Program-made: the position numbers and the translations under genes
Notes under the pieces: generated by a model
Databases searched by the model: none
Seen by the model: only the letters and a program-made list of their open reading frames with translations
Told to the model about the DNA's origin: nothing
Assembly: GCA_013306675.1 (NCBI GenBank)
Contig: JABLUY010000336.1
Span: 1-31,256, forward strand
Direction: 5' to 3'
Length of the DNA: 31,256 nt
From: Thraustochytrium sp. TN22
Taxonomy: Eukaryota > Sar > Bigyra > Thraustochytrida > Thraustochytriidae
In this document: positions 15,875 to 25,764 of the stretch, piece after piece
Numbering within the stretch: the stretch's first letter is position 1
Layout of the letters: each line of letters starts with the position of its first letter

Positions 15875-16363
15875 ATGAAGGGCAAGGGCGCCTGCGTGGT
15901 GCAAGAGCACGGAAGGACGCTGGCCCGGTTGGCGAGCTCCGTCAAGGACCCGCGCTTCGTGCTGCGCGGCCTGTGCGCCGTGGCCACGCTGGGCGCGGTG
16001 GCGCGCTTCGCCAAGGACCCGTACTCGGACCCGGTCGGAGGCCTCGTGGACGATGCCCTGGCCGCGCTGGGCCCAACCGGCTTCGTGCGCGCCTGGCAAT
16101 GCGTGTGCCTGGTCGTGCTTGCACTCCTTTGCGCAGTGTCGACCCGCGAGCCGCTCATGAACGGTCCGCTACATGTGGTGCCCAAGGACGATGCCTCGGC
16201 TGCCGCCATGGGTATGGCGCTTGCCCTAAGCGCAGTCCTTGTGCAAGAGGTTATTGGGCCCACGCTGGCGGCATACCTGATGGTGCTCGGCATCGGTACG
16301 ACGCTCATCTTTGGCACCCTGGCCACATGCACTTTTCTTCGGGCTGCGATTCGTTCGCACTAA
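15875..16363 (+). CDS. Small multi-pass membrane protein, function unknown
   Basis: A 162-residue protein with a basic, soluble N-terminus and hydrophobic segments at about 72-90 (AWQCVCLVVLALLCAV), 108-127 (AAAMGMALALSAVLV) and 132-156 (AYLMVLGIGTTLIFGTLAT); a weaker one lies at 30-45. That suggests three or four membrane spans. The segment between (STREPLMNGPLHVVPKDDAS) would be a hydrophilic loop. I do not recognise a family. I chose the ATG at 15875 because codon quality improves sharply there; an in-frame ATG at 15578 would give 261 residues with an Arg-rich N-terminus that could act as a mitochondrial presequence. The stop is TAA, 177 bp before the convergent thioredoxin reductase stop. 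Confidence 0.7.
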   Translation: MKGKGACVVQEHGRTLARLASSVKDPRFVLRGLCAVATLGAVARFAKDPYSDPVGGLVDDALAALGPTGFVRAWQCVCLVVLALLCAVSTREPLMNGPLHVVPKDDASAAAMGMALALSAVLVQEVIGPTLAAYLMVLGIGTTLIFGTLATCTFLRAAIRSH

Positions 16364-16540
16364 CGACGCAAAATTGATGATTCGTGGTTTTCCCACTGCC
16401 GCTGCTGTCTGTCCTGCATGTTTTCCCCACGAGGCTGCCTCGAAGTCCCATCAACGAAGAAATTCTAGCGCGTCCAAGCTTGTCGAACATAAAGCAGCTC
16501 GCAATGCCAGCTAGAACTTGAGTGAATAGAAAAAGCTTGC

Positions 16541-18250
16541 TCATCCGCAGCGACCGCCAGCGCAGCCGCCCTGCTGCACAAAGTCCTCCCCGGAGCGCGA
16601 AGTGACGGAGAGGTCAACAAAGGCCTCGGCGTTGGTCGGATGGATGCCAAGGACGCGGTCGAAGAGTTCCTCCTTGGTGATACCAATGTTGATGGCCAGA
16701 GCGAAGCCCTGGAGGATCTCGCCGGCGGAGGGGCCGACGTAGTGCAAACCGACGACTTGCTGCTGCGCAGGGTCCCCGTTGCCGCGCAGACAGACAACCT
16801 TGGCGAGGCACTGGCGCGGGTACTCGGATCCGTCGTGCGCGAGGCGGTGCGAAGCGGACACGTGCAGGCTCTGCCACTCCATGAGGTAGGTCTCGACGTT
16901 GTCAGCGCCGAGCAAGTCGCACGCGCTTTCCTCGCTGAAGCCGATGCGGCCGTACTCGACGGGCGTGAAGACCGTGCTGGGCACCATGAGACTAACGGCC
17001 TCGACCGGGCCCAGCAGCTGCTCGGCAGCCGTCTGCAGGTAGCGTGCGGGGCGCGCATCGGGCGGTGGCGCGAGCAGGTCGGCGAGCACATCGGCCTGGC
17101 GGATGGCCACGGGTGTGAGCTCCGGTGCGCGCAGCGGCGTGAGCGCGCAGTCGCCGAGCGCGTACACGCCCGGTAGCGTGGTCTGGAAACGGTCGTCCAC
17201 GCGCACCTTGCCGGAGCCCTCGTCGACCTCGACACCGGCAGCCGGCAGCCCGAGGTCCGCGACCTCCGGGTCGCGTCCGGTGCCAAAGAGCACCGTGTCG
17301 AAGGTCTCTTCGGTCAGCGAGCCGTCCGCGGCGCGCAGCTCGACCCGCACGGCGGACCCATCGCGCTCCAGACGCGTCGGCTCCACCTGCGCGACGCGCA
17401 CGCCGTGCGCCTGCAGCAGCTCGACGACCTTGGCGACGCACTGCGCGTCGAAGCCCGGCCCGCGAAGGGCGCGGCTGCGGATGGCCACAGTCGTCGGGTA
17501 GCCAAGGCCGGCCAGGAACCCGGCGATCTCCAGCGAGACGTAGGACCCGCCCACGCAGAGCGTGCGGCCGGGCGGTGCGGCGAGCGAGAAGATGTCATCG
17601 CTCGTGATGCCGAGCTCCGCGGCGCCCGGCACGCTGCCCGGGATGCGCGGTCGGCCGCCCATGGCAAGTACAACGCCCTTGCGCGCGGTCAGCGTGCCGG
17701 CGCGGCCGCCGGCGCCCCGGGCCACCGCGACGCCGCGGCTCTTGGCGTCGGCCACAATCCCCGTGGCGCGACCGCGCACCAAGCGCACGCCCGCGTTCAG
17801 GTTAGCCCCGTACGAGAAGCTCAGCGACCGCACGTGGTTCTGCACCGTCTGCATGACCGTGCCCCAGTCCGCAGCGGCGGGCCCGCGCGCGTCCAAGCCG
17901 AAGGCCGCGCCGTCCATGGCCAGGTCCTCGCGCAGGCCCGCCGCGCGGTGGAAGAGGTACTTGGGGATGCATCCTACATTGACGCACGTGCCGCCGAAGC
18001 CGTAGGTCGTGCCTCTCGCCGACGGCCGCGCCTCGTCCACGAGCGCCACGGCGCAGCCTCTGCTCGCGAGCCTGTTGGCCACGGCGATGCCGCCCGACCC
18101 GCCGCCCACGACCACGAAGTCCGCCTCCTCGTCCGCCGGCGTCTCCAGGCCCTGCAGCGCGGCGCCCAGGTCCAGGCCCAGCGTCGCCAGCCCGCGGCTC
18201 GCCGCGCGCAAGCGCGCGGCGCGACGGACTCCGTGCCTCGCCAGCAGCAT
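16541..18250 (-). CDS. Large-type thioredoxin reductase with CX4C C-terminal redox centre
   Basis: A 569-residue flavoenzyme that passes electrons from NADPH through FAD to thioredoxin. The FAD fold GGGSGG is at 49-54, the first redox pair GTCVNVGC gives Cys89 and Cys94, the NADPH fold GGSYVSLEIAGF is near 234-245 with Arg258/Arg263 after it, the second FAD motif YALGD is at 363-367, and the His537-Glu542 dyad sits in GIHPTNAEAF. The C-terminal tail ends CAGGRCG, placing Cys563 and Cys568 four residues apart like the CGGGKCG tail of Plasmodium TrxR, and unlike the selenocysteine GCUG tail of animals. This tail separates it from glutathione reductase. The N-terminus from the chosen ATG (18248-18250) is Arg-rich, acid-free and helical, as expected for mitochondrial import. 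CIPKY replaces the usual CIPKK. Confidence 0.93.
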   Translation of the reverse strand: MLLARHGVRRAARLRAASRGLATLGLDLGAALQGLETPADEEADFVVVGGGSGGIAVANRLASRGCAVALVDEARPSARGTTYGFGGTCVNVGCIPKYLFHRAAGLREDLAMDGAAFGLDARGPAAADWGTVMQTVQNHVRSLSFSYGANLNAGVRLVRGRATGIVADAKSRGVAVARGAGGRAGTLTARKGVVLAMGGRPRIPGSVPGAAELGITSDDIFSLAAPPGRTLCVGGSYVSLEIAGFLAGLGYPTTVAIRSRALRGPGFDAQCVAKVVELLQAHGVRVAQVEPTRLERDGSAVRVELRAADGSLTEETFDTVLFGTGRDPEVADLGLPAAGVEVDEGSGKVRVDDRFQTTLPGVYALGDCALTPLRAPELTPVAIRQADVLADLLAPPPDARPARYLQTAAEQLLGPVEAVSLMVPSTVFTPVEYGRIGFSEESACDLLGADNVETYLMEWQSLHVSASHRLAHDGSEYPRQCLAKVVCLRGNGDPAQQQVVGLHYVGPSAGEILQGFALAINIGITKEELFDRVLGIHPTNAEAFVDLSVTSRSGEDFVQQGGCAGGRCG

Positions 18251-19118
18251 CTCGACTTGGCAATTTGCCGCAGCCAGGCGCCGGCGCGAAGACCAAGCCT
18301 GAGAACGCGCCTCGGCGCCTCGCCTCAAAAGCGGCGGGCAAAAGCGGCCTGCGCAAGTGGCGGAGCAAGCATGCAAGCAAACCACTGACATCGTGTGACA
18401 TGTGAGATCGATCTGGCTGGCGGTCGTCAACGTTGGCGGGCAGCCCAGCCATGCTGAGCATAGCATAGCATATCAAGCAAGCGTCAAAAGGACGCCAAAA
18501 GGCGAAGGCAAGGTCTGAAAGCACGAAACGCACGAAACACCAAAAAGAGCTCTTGCTGTCAGCCAGCACCAGGGACAGCGCATCCACCATGGCCACAGCA
18601 CGAGCGTGGACATCTGTGCCCCCGACGCTTGGCGCCGCTCGGCTAGCTGGTGCAAAGTAAAGTAAAAGCAATCTCCACCCACTGCACATAGCACAGCCAT
18701 CACCAAGGTCGTCCTCGACGCAGAGCACCATGGAGCCCATGCTCCTCCGCCTCGCCTCGGCCGCCGCCGTCAGCGACGTCGCCGGCCCGAGCGAGCGAGC
18801 AGCCGGCAGCTGCAGCACGCACGCCCTTGCTGCCGCCCTGACGCCGCGCTCGTACCCCACGGCCACGGCCGCCGCCTCGTCCTCGTCCTCGCGCGCGCCC
18901 TGCTCGGCCGCGGAGCCCAAGTTGTGCAACAAGAGTCGGAGAAGAAGCAGACCCGGAGCCGCGGAGCGCGCGCGCGCGGCGCGGGGGCGCGGCGCGGCGG
19001 AGGGGGGCGGCGCGGCGCGGCGCGGCACGCAGGCGCGGCACGCAGCGCGGCGCGGCGCGGCGCGACCAGGCGGCGCGGGCACCGGCCGGCGGCAACGACA
19101 ACGAAGAAGAAGGCAGCC
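18251..19118. promoter_or_regulatory. Divergent spacer between TrxR and the transporter-transferase gene
   Basis: These 868 bp separate two divergent ATGs. A lower-GC middle part (about 18440-18720) contains GCATAGCATAGCATA and GTAAAGTAAAAG strings and may hold core promoters. From about 18950 to 19118 there is a dense GCG/CGG leader like those before other genes here. A plus-strand frame starts at ATG 18730 (MEPMLLRLASAAAV) and runs to 19293 in a different frame from the main gene; it could be an upstream frame or a first exon, but I see no clean splice sites. No RNA gene seen. Confidence 0.45.
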
Positions 19119-22100
19119 ATGGCGGGGCACCGCGCCGAGGACGCGGGCGCCGAGGGCCCCGCGCGGCGGCGCGGCGGGTCGGCGCAGCTGCTGGCGCCCG
19201 GGAGCGAAGCAACGGGGAACGCGACGGCCGCGCCCGCGGAGCAGGACGACGCGCTGGAGCACAGGCCGCCGGTGCTGGGGCTGCGCGAACTGAGCAGCTC
19301 CAACCTGTCGATGCTGGGCGGCGGTGCGAGCAGCGCAGCGGACTGCCCGGTGTGCGCCGGCGCCCAGGGCCAGCTGCAGGGCGCGATGCAGTCGCAGCAA
19401 CATGGCCTGCAGCTGGGCCAGATGCTGGCGCACCAGGCGCAGCTTTTGCCGCCTGGGCTTAATTCAGGGTCGTCGTTGCAGCCGCAGAGCGGTGGTCAGC
19501 TGGACCTGCACGCGGGCCAGCAGCCGCCGAGCGAGTACCAGCAGGAGCAGCACTACCATCACCACCACTACCATCACCACCACCACCACCACCACTACAG
19601 CCTCGCCGGCAGCACCGCCGTCTCCGGAACTGGGGCAAGCGGCGCAGCGTGCGGCGGCTGCCCCGCGTGCAGCCACCCGCTGCGGCAGCTCGCGCTGATT
19701 GGCACGGCGCAGGGCGGGCCGTCCCTGGATGCCTCGTCGCGACAAGCCGCGTCGGACGCCGCGCCGCTCGGGGACGAGCGCGTCCGCTTCAAGCGCAAGT
19801 CCTCCGTATATAACGACGACAGGTGGGAGGTGGACGAGCTGGATGCAGACACTCCGCCCCCTGGGCCGTGCAAGTGCGCGGACGTGGTAGTCAGTCAGCC
19901 GGCGTCGACACTGCTGGTTCTCATGTGGTTCGCCCTGAGCGGCATATTTTACGTGCAGGTGCAGCGGACGTCGCGAGGCACGCTGGGCGTGGGCGACCTG
20001 GTGGGCCAGGCTAGCGCGCACCTGCTTGTGTCGGGCGTGCTCATGGCGCTGCACGCAAGCGCGATGCAGGCAGCAGGCTCGCGCAAGCACGAGGTGCTGC
20101 GCACGCTCATGAAAGACGTGCCGCTGCCGGTGTGGGTCGTCTTGGGCGCCGCGCACCTGGTTGGCCACGCACTGCTGCTGGGTGGGCTCGCCGTGCTGAG
20201 CGTGTCGCTCGTGCAAATGAGCAAGCTCGTGGAGCCAGCGCTGGCCATCATCATGGCAAATCTGCGCTGGGTGCCGGCGCAGAGTCGTCCTTCGAGCTCG
20301 CAAGTGGCCTTCGCGTTAGTCCTGGCCGCCGGCGCCGCGGTAGCCGCGCTGCCGTCGCCTGGTTTGCTCTCGGGCGTCCTGCTGGTCCTCCTGTCCAGCG
20401 TCCTGCTGCAGTGGCGCTCGCATGTGGTGCGGCGCATGATGGCCAAAATCGACGTGGACGCCGGCGTGGTGGCATTCGCCATGACTAGTGCAGTGGGCTT
20501 CTTGCTCTCGCTGATGCTCCTGGCCGTCCTGTACATGACGAGCCTCTCACTCTTCACTGGCCACATCAACGTGGAGACCGGTCTGTACTACTTCGGCGTC
20601 AACGCGCTGAGCCTACTGGTCGCACAGCTGCACTCGCAGGGGGCGCACGAGGGCCTCAAACTGCTCAAGCGTGTCGTCATCGCGCTCATGGCCGTCCAGG
20701 TGCAGTCCGAGCACCTGGATATGGCACAGTGGGTCGGCGTCGCGGTCGTCTTTGTGGCGTGGATTGGTCTGGATATGGATCGCCACGCCGTGAGCCCGTC
20801 TCGCGCGCGCGCCATTGCCGCCGTGCTGGCCGCACTCGTGCTCTTTCTGCTCGTGGACAGTGGCCAGCTCCACCGCCTGGCAGGCGTCGAGACTTGGGTC
20901 TTTCACCGTGACATGCGCTTGTACGCGCCGGGCATCAGCGAGAATGGCCGCATCGAGCAGCCGCGGCCGTTCTGCGAAATCTACGAAGACCAGCTCTACA
21001 GCGTCTGGGTGTACCCGTTCGGGCCGGATGCCACCGTCACGCGACGCTGCCCGACCGAGGTGGTCTACTGCGCCTACGCCGAGTGCATGGACCGCTTCGC
21101 TGGCGCGAGGCGGCTGAACTTGGCGCCGCTCGCGCGCGGCACCGCCTACGAATCCTTCGTGCGACACCACATGTGGTACAAGGTGAAGCACAAGCGGCAG
21201 TTCGTTCACCACGTGCAGTCAGTGGCCATGATCTCGCTGCTCGTGAAAAAGCCCGGCATCTGCGTGCGCATCCTGGGTGATGCGCGCTGGCACTGCCACG
21301 GCGATCAGAGCTGGCGCTCGCTCGAGTACGACCCGCGCAGCCTCGGGTCGATGCCCTTTTTCGTCCCGCGCAAGCCCATCTTCTTGCGCGACGAGTTTAC
21401 CACTTTCACTTCGGTGACGCGGTCCAAGCGCGTGGCGGGCTCGGACCTCGGCGACGAGATGCGCGCCTTTGCAGGCCTCAGTTTTATGCCTTATCTGACG
21501 CACTTTACGGAGCGCGATCAGGGACTGCCCCTGGCCCACGGCTACCTCTTCATGAACGCCAAATTTGGACCGGCCGTCAACTGGCCGCCAGGCGACGCCG
21601 TGGATCCAGTCTTGGTCTCCATTCAGACCTCTCCGCGTTTCCGCAAGATGCTCCTCGCCGAGAAGCTCGCGTACTTTCATCAGTACAACCGACGGTACGG
21701 GCCCATTGGGGCGCGCGATGGCGTGACACTCAAGTTTTTGCAAAGCCAGGGCGTTGACGCATACTTTTCCGGCTGCTTCTCCTCTCTGGTGGACATTTCG
21801 CGCGACCTGTACGACGCCCCGCGCAACGAGACTTTCCTCGTGGACCTGGACGGCCAGGAGACGCTGCTGCCGGAGGCCGTGCGTCGCGGCGCCCGTATCC
21901 GCAGCGCGCGCCCGGCCGTATCCATCGTCCGCGACGAGGAGGGCTTGCTGCACTCGTCCTTCGACTTGCTGCGCACCTTCGCGGAGCGCGCCAGGCTGGT
22001 GGTCACCTCGCGCATGGATATTGGCCTCGCCGCGCTGGCACAGCGGGTTCCCGTGGTTTTCATCCCGGCCTCGTCCTCGCTCTCGCCCGATGCGGGCATC

Positions 22101-23048
22101 TGGGATGACGGCGCGGAAGTGGCTGGCACGCTTTTCCATGTTCTGAGCAAAAACCGCCGGCTGCCCGCGACCTTCAACTGGACACAGCCTCCGCCAAACC
22201 CAGGCAACCATGAGGTGGACCGACAGCGCGCGCGGCTGTGGGATCACGTTTCCACGCGATCGCAACAGTTTGCCGAGACAGCGCAGCTTTTCGGCATGGT
22301 GCCGCTGCGTCGGCTCGGTGCCGGCGAGCCATTCGGGCCCGATGCGGCGCACGAGCTCTTCCACCTCGCATTAGCCACCGCCGCCGACATGACGCCGGCC
22401 ACCCTGCGCCTCGCAGAGAGCGTCTTCCGTTACCATCCCAACGCCAAGCTCATGGTGTACTGCAATGACGCAGGCGTGCGCCACACGGATCTCGTCAAGC
22501 TCGCACTCACAGGCTACGACGTTGAGGTCACCACCTTTGACCTCGTGCAGCAGCTGCGCCAACTGCGTCTAGATCACAGCCTCGTCAAGCGCCTTGTCAC
22601 GCACCTGCGCAGTCACCCCAATGACATTACACTCCTTCCGGCAACGGTGCTCTGGAACTACGGCGGCGTCTTTCTGCGCAGGCACGACGCCGTCCTCACG
22701 CGCACGCTGCCCCTGGCCATGCAGGAAGCCTGGCAAGACGGCGCCAGTCTCCTCATCTTCCCCAAGGCCTCCGCGCTGCTCTCTCGTGCCACCGAGCTCT
22801 TCTTGCGCAATCCGCAGCTGTCCTTTGAGAACGCTTGCGTGCAGGCCATCAACGAACATACCTTCGACCCGCACACCGCCGGAATCGCGGCCCAGCATGA
22901 TGAGTCCGGCTTCACTGTCTTTGGTGGGACAAACACTTCCAGCCAGGTCCTCAAGCTTACTGATGGCGCCTTCTTCGCTGGCGGCTGCTTGGCTGAAAAT
23001 TCCACCTGTGTCAGCTTCCGCGACGACGCCTGCATCTTCTGTCCATGA
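19119..23048 (+). CDS. Fusion of sugar-phosphate/nucleotide-sugar transporter, pyruvyltransferase-like and GT32-like domains
   Basis: A 1,309-residue membrane protein. Residues 1-260 are soluble and include a histidine cluster at 145-161. About 263-585 form nine or ten membrane spans resembling the triose-phosphate/nucleotide-sugar transporter family, for example LSVSLVQMSKLVEPALAI. After a lumenal stretch, residues about 775-985 match polysaccharide pyruvyltransferase-like proteins: GDEM, NWPP, IGARDGVTLKFL, YFSGC (Cys886) and VVTSRMDIGLAAL. About 1074-1309 resemble a GT32-type glycosyltransferase around LWNYGGVFL (YGG 1181-1183). The inferred role is to import an activated sugar into the Golgi and use it there in decorating a glycan. 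The usual His of the SRLH motif is Asp967, and the GT DXD position reads RRHD. The ATG at 19119 follows a GCG-rich leader; upstream only GTG occurs in frame. Confidence 0.82.
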   Translation: MAGHRAEDAGAEGPARRRGGSAQLLAPGSEATGNATAAPAEQDDALEHRPPVLGLRELSSSNLSMLGGGASSAADCPVCAGAQGQLQGAMQSQQHGLQLGQMLAHQAQLLPPGLNSGSSLQPQSGGQLDLHAGQQPPSEYQQEQHYHHHHYHHHHHHHHYSLAGSTAVSGTGASGAACGGCPACSHPLRQLALIGTAQGGPSLDASSRQAASDAAPLGDERVRFKRKSSVYNDDRWEVDELDADTPPPGPCKCADVVVSQPASTLLVLMWFALSGIFYVQVQRTSRGTLGVGDLVGQASAHLLVSGVLMALHASAMQAAGSRKHEVLRTLMKDVPLPVWVVLGAAHLVGHALLLGGLAVLSVSLVQMSKLVEPALAIIMANLRWVPAQSRPSSSQVAFALVLAAGAAVAALPSPGLLSGVLLVLLSSVLLQWRSHVVRRMMAKIDVDAGVVAFAMTSAVGFLLSLMLLAVLYMTSLSLFTGHINVETGLYYFGVNALSLLVAQLHSQGAHEGLKLLKRVVIALMAVQVQSEHLDMAQWVGVAVVFVAWIGLDMDRHAVSPSRARAIAAVLAALVLFLLVDSGQLHRLAGVETWVFHRDMRLYAPGISENGRIEQPRPFCEIYEDQLYSVWVYPFGPDATVTRRCPTEVVYCAYAECMDRFAGARRLNLAPLARGTAYESFVRHHMWYKVKHKRQFVHHVQSVAMISLLVKKPGICVRILGDARWHCHGDQSWRSLEYDPRSLGSMPFFVPRKPIFLRDEFTTFTSVTRSKRVAGSDLGDEMRAFAGLSFMPYLTHFTERDQGLPLAHGYLFMNAKFGPAVNWPPGDAVDPVLVSIQTSPRFRKMLLAEKLAYFHQYNRRYGPIGARDGVTLKFLQSQGVDAYFSGCFSSLVDISRDLYDAPRNETFLVDLDGQETLLPEAVRRGARIRSARPAVSIVRDEEGLLHSSFDLLRTFAERARLVVTSRMDIGLAALAQRVPVVFIPASSSLSPDAGIWDDGAEVAGTLFHVLSKNRRLPATFNWTQPPPNPGNHEVDRQRARLWDHVSTRSQQFAETAQLFGMVPLRRLGAGEPFGPDAAHELFHLALATAADMTPATLRLAESVFRYHPNAKLMVYCNDAGVRHTDLVKLALTGYDVEVTTFDLVQQLRQLRLDHSLVKRLVTHLRSHPNDITLLPATVLWNYGGVFLRRHDAVLTRTLPLAMQEAWQDGASLLIFPKASALLSRATELFLRNPQLSFENACVQAINEHTFDPHTAGIAAQHDESGFTVFGGTNTSSQVLKLTDGAFFAGGCLAENSTCVSFRDDACIFCP
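19551..19602 (+). repeat. CAC/CAT repeat encoding a histidine cluster
   Basis: A run of CAC, CAT and TAC codons gives residues 145-161 of the fusion protein, about thirteen histidines with three tyrosines. It lies in the N-terminal soluble region before the first membrane span. Confidence 0.9.
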
Positions 23049-23132
23049 GCAAGTTGCTGCCCGGGCTGGCTCAAGAAATGCTTTTTCGCATGCAAAGCCA
23101 TGCGAAGCAGAACTTTGTAATCTGTTTTCAAG

Positions 23133-25310
23133 TCATTCCGCTTCAGGTGTCAGAATTTGTAGGGGACTGCCGTCAATGCTGCGCTCCTCGCCAGCCACCG
23201 CCTCCTTCATGACGGATGTGGATCCTTGATCATCCTCCGACTGTGATGATCGTTGGTGCTGTTGTTGTTGAGAATGATGGTGCTCTTGGAGTGGTTCCTG
23301 CTGCTGTTCCTGTTGCTGCTGGTGCTGCTGTTGCTGCTGGTGCTGCTGGTGCTGGTGCTGGTGCTGGTGTTGGTGCTGGTGCTGGTACTGTTGCTGCTGC
23401 GGCTGCGGCTGCTCTGGCTGCTCCTGCTGCTCTTGATGTGTCTGTTGCGACTGCGTGTGCATCTTCTGCACCTCCTGCACCTCCTCCTCCTCTTGCTGCT
23501 GGCGCTGCTGGTGCTGCTGGTGCTGCTGGTGCTGCTGGTGCTGCTGGTGCTGCTGGTGCTGCTGGTGCTGGTGCTGGTGCTGCTGGTGCTGCTGATGCTG
23601 CTGGTGCTGCTGGTGCTGCTGGTGCTGTTGTTGCTGCGGCTGCGGCTGCGGCTGCTCTGGCTGCTCTGGCTGCTCTTGATGTGCCTGTTGCGAGTGCGTG
23701 TGCATCTCCTGCACCTCCTGCATCTCCTCCTCCTCCTGCGGCTGCTGCTGCTGCTGCTGGACTTGAGCTTCTTCTTGTTGGCGTTGGTGTTGACTTTGTT
23801 GCTCAAACAGGTGTGCCTGCTGATTTCCCTGCGCTTGCAGGTGCGTTGAGGCTTGCGCTCCTTGTGACTGCGCTCCAGGGCTACGCTCGTCGGAAGGTGC
23901 CCCCCAAGAAGAAAGCGCCTGTACGTGAGCCGGTGAAGAATTCAGGTCACCCACCCAGCTTGGTGCAGGGCACCTCTGCTCAGGGGGCAATGTCTTGTTG
24001 TGTCGGCAAACCAGCATCCACAGGAGCTTCGCCCGTTCGAACCACTGCTCAGCACTAAGGTGGCACCTTAGCTGCTTCGCTTGAGCCTCACGAACAAGCT
24101 CCTCGGGTGATCGGGGGACGCTAGCGTCCCCGTTGCCGGACGTGTCCTGCTGCGCTGACAATTGAATTGCACTTGTAACGAGACTCTCGTATCGCGCTTG
24201 CTGCTGTTTTGCGTGGTGAGTGAAGAAGTTGCACTTGCGAGTCATGTGCGCCAGCTGGGCGTTGGTTTGGGCGAGGTCATTTGCCGCCTTGGAGTGAGCC
24301 TTCCGTAGTTGCACGATCGCCGTGTCCCGGTTTTGGATTTGGATCTTGAGATGCTCGATTTCCTCCTCGCGGGCCCTGAGGGCCGAAAGCATCGCCTTGC
24401 GTTGCTCGAGAAGCTTCCGCGTGCCGGCCGTGTACCCTTGCATCTTCTCGACATACCAGGTGGACAACTTCTGAACTTGTAGTTGCTTCTGCACAGCCTC
24501 ATGCATGATGCTGCCCATCCTGGCGCTGAGTTCGTCAGGCTCACTGCCGAGGTCTGTAAAAGCGCCGCTGCCATGGTATCCACTGCCGGCGCCACCGTTC
24601 CCGCCTTGCATGTCATGCATCGAGTGTGTCGAGGACACCCTCGGACCCAAGTTCGGTTCGACAGGGACGCCTACCGCATTCGTCGGTGACGTACCGCCAT
24701 GCCGAGCATACTGCAGAGGCACAGTCGGACTGCTCCGGTTCCAACTGCTATTGCTGCTGCTGCTGCTCGACGCGTGCGTGCTTTGTACCGCGTGCGTGCT
24801 TTGCACCGAATGTGTGGAGGACGCCCTCGGACCCATGCGCTGTCCATCCGGGGCGGAAGCCGGAGGCGACCAGGATCCACCGCTGTGCAGTGTATACTGC
24901 AGAGGCATACCCGGGCTGTTGCCGTAGCTGCTGCTGCTGCTGCTGCTACCACTGCTACTTGCCGCTGGCTGCCGAGTGGTTCTGCTAGAAGACGTTGCTG
25001 CTCCGTGATAACCAGGCTCCATCCGAGGTCGCTTTGGTTGGTCCCCATGTGAGATTGACACCTGGGTGCTCGAGGCGCTCGCGCTCTGCCCAGATGAGCT
25101 TCCGGACCACGCTCGTTTCATCGTTGGCGTCTGCGCACTGACATAGGTCGGGTGTCTCACCTGTGCATGTGGACCGGTCTGCTGCGTGTGTGGATCAGCC
25201 TGCTGAATGCCCGTTGCAGACTGACGTGCGCTTGACGCGGGTTCTTCTGCATGTGGCCGCCAACTCCCTTGCAAATGCGCCGGTCGAGTATACTGCTGTT
25301 GTTGTTGATG

Positions 25311-25365
<55 letters not shown>

Positions 25366-25430
25366 GTCGGAACCGACACATACGTTCGCTGCTGAGGTTG
25401 TAATTGCTGCTGATGTCGAAGCAGCTGTTG

Positions 25431-25476
<46 letters not shown>

Positions 25477-25533
25477 CGTTGCAGCTGCTGTTGCTGTTGA
25501 AGCTGTTGCTCCTGCTGCTTCTGTCGCTGCTCC

Positions 25534-25604
<71 letters not shown>

Positions 25605-25724
25605 CTGTTGCTGCTGTTGCTGTTGCTGCTGCTGCTGCTGCTGCTTTCGTTGCAGCTGCTGTTGCTGTTGAAGCTGTTGCTCCTGCTGCTTCTGTCGGTG
25701 TTGAAGCTGTTGCTCCTGCTGCTT

Positions 25725-25764
<40 letters not shown>

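Noticed and set aside
16541-16560. Terminal TGA of thioredoxin reductase as a selenocysteine codon
   Set aside because: The TGA directly follows Gly after a complete CX4C dithiol tail, matching the normal end of cysteine-type enzymes; a Sec codon would lie between the Cys and the final Gly.
17405-18388. 327-codon plus-strand frame over thioredoxin reductase
   Set aside because: Antisense shadow; the minus strand contains all flavoenzyme motifs in order.
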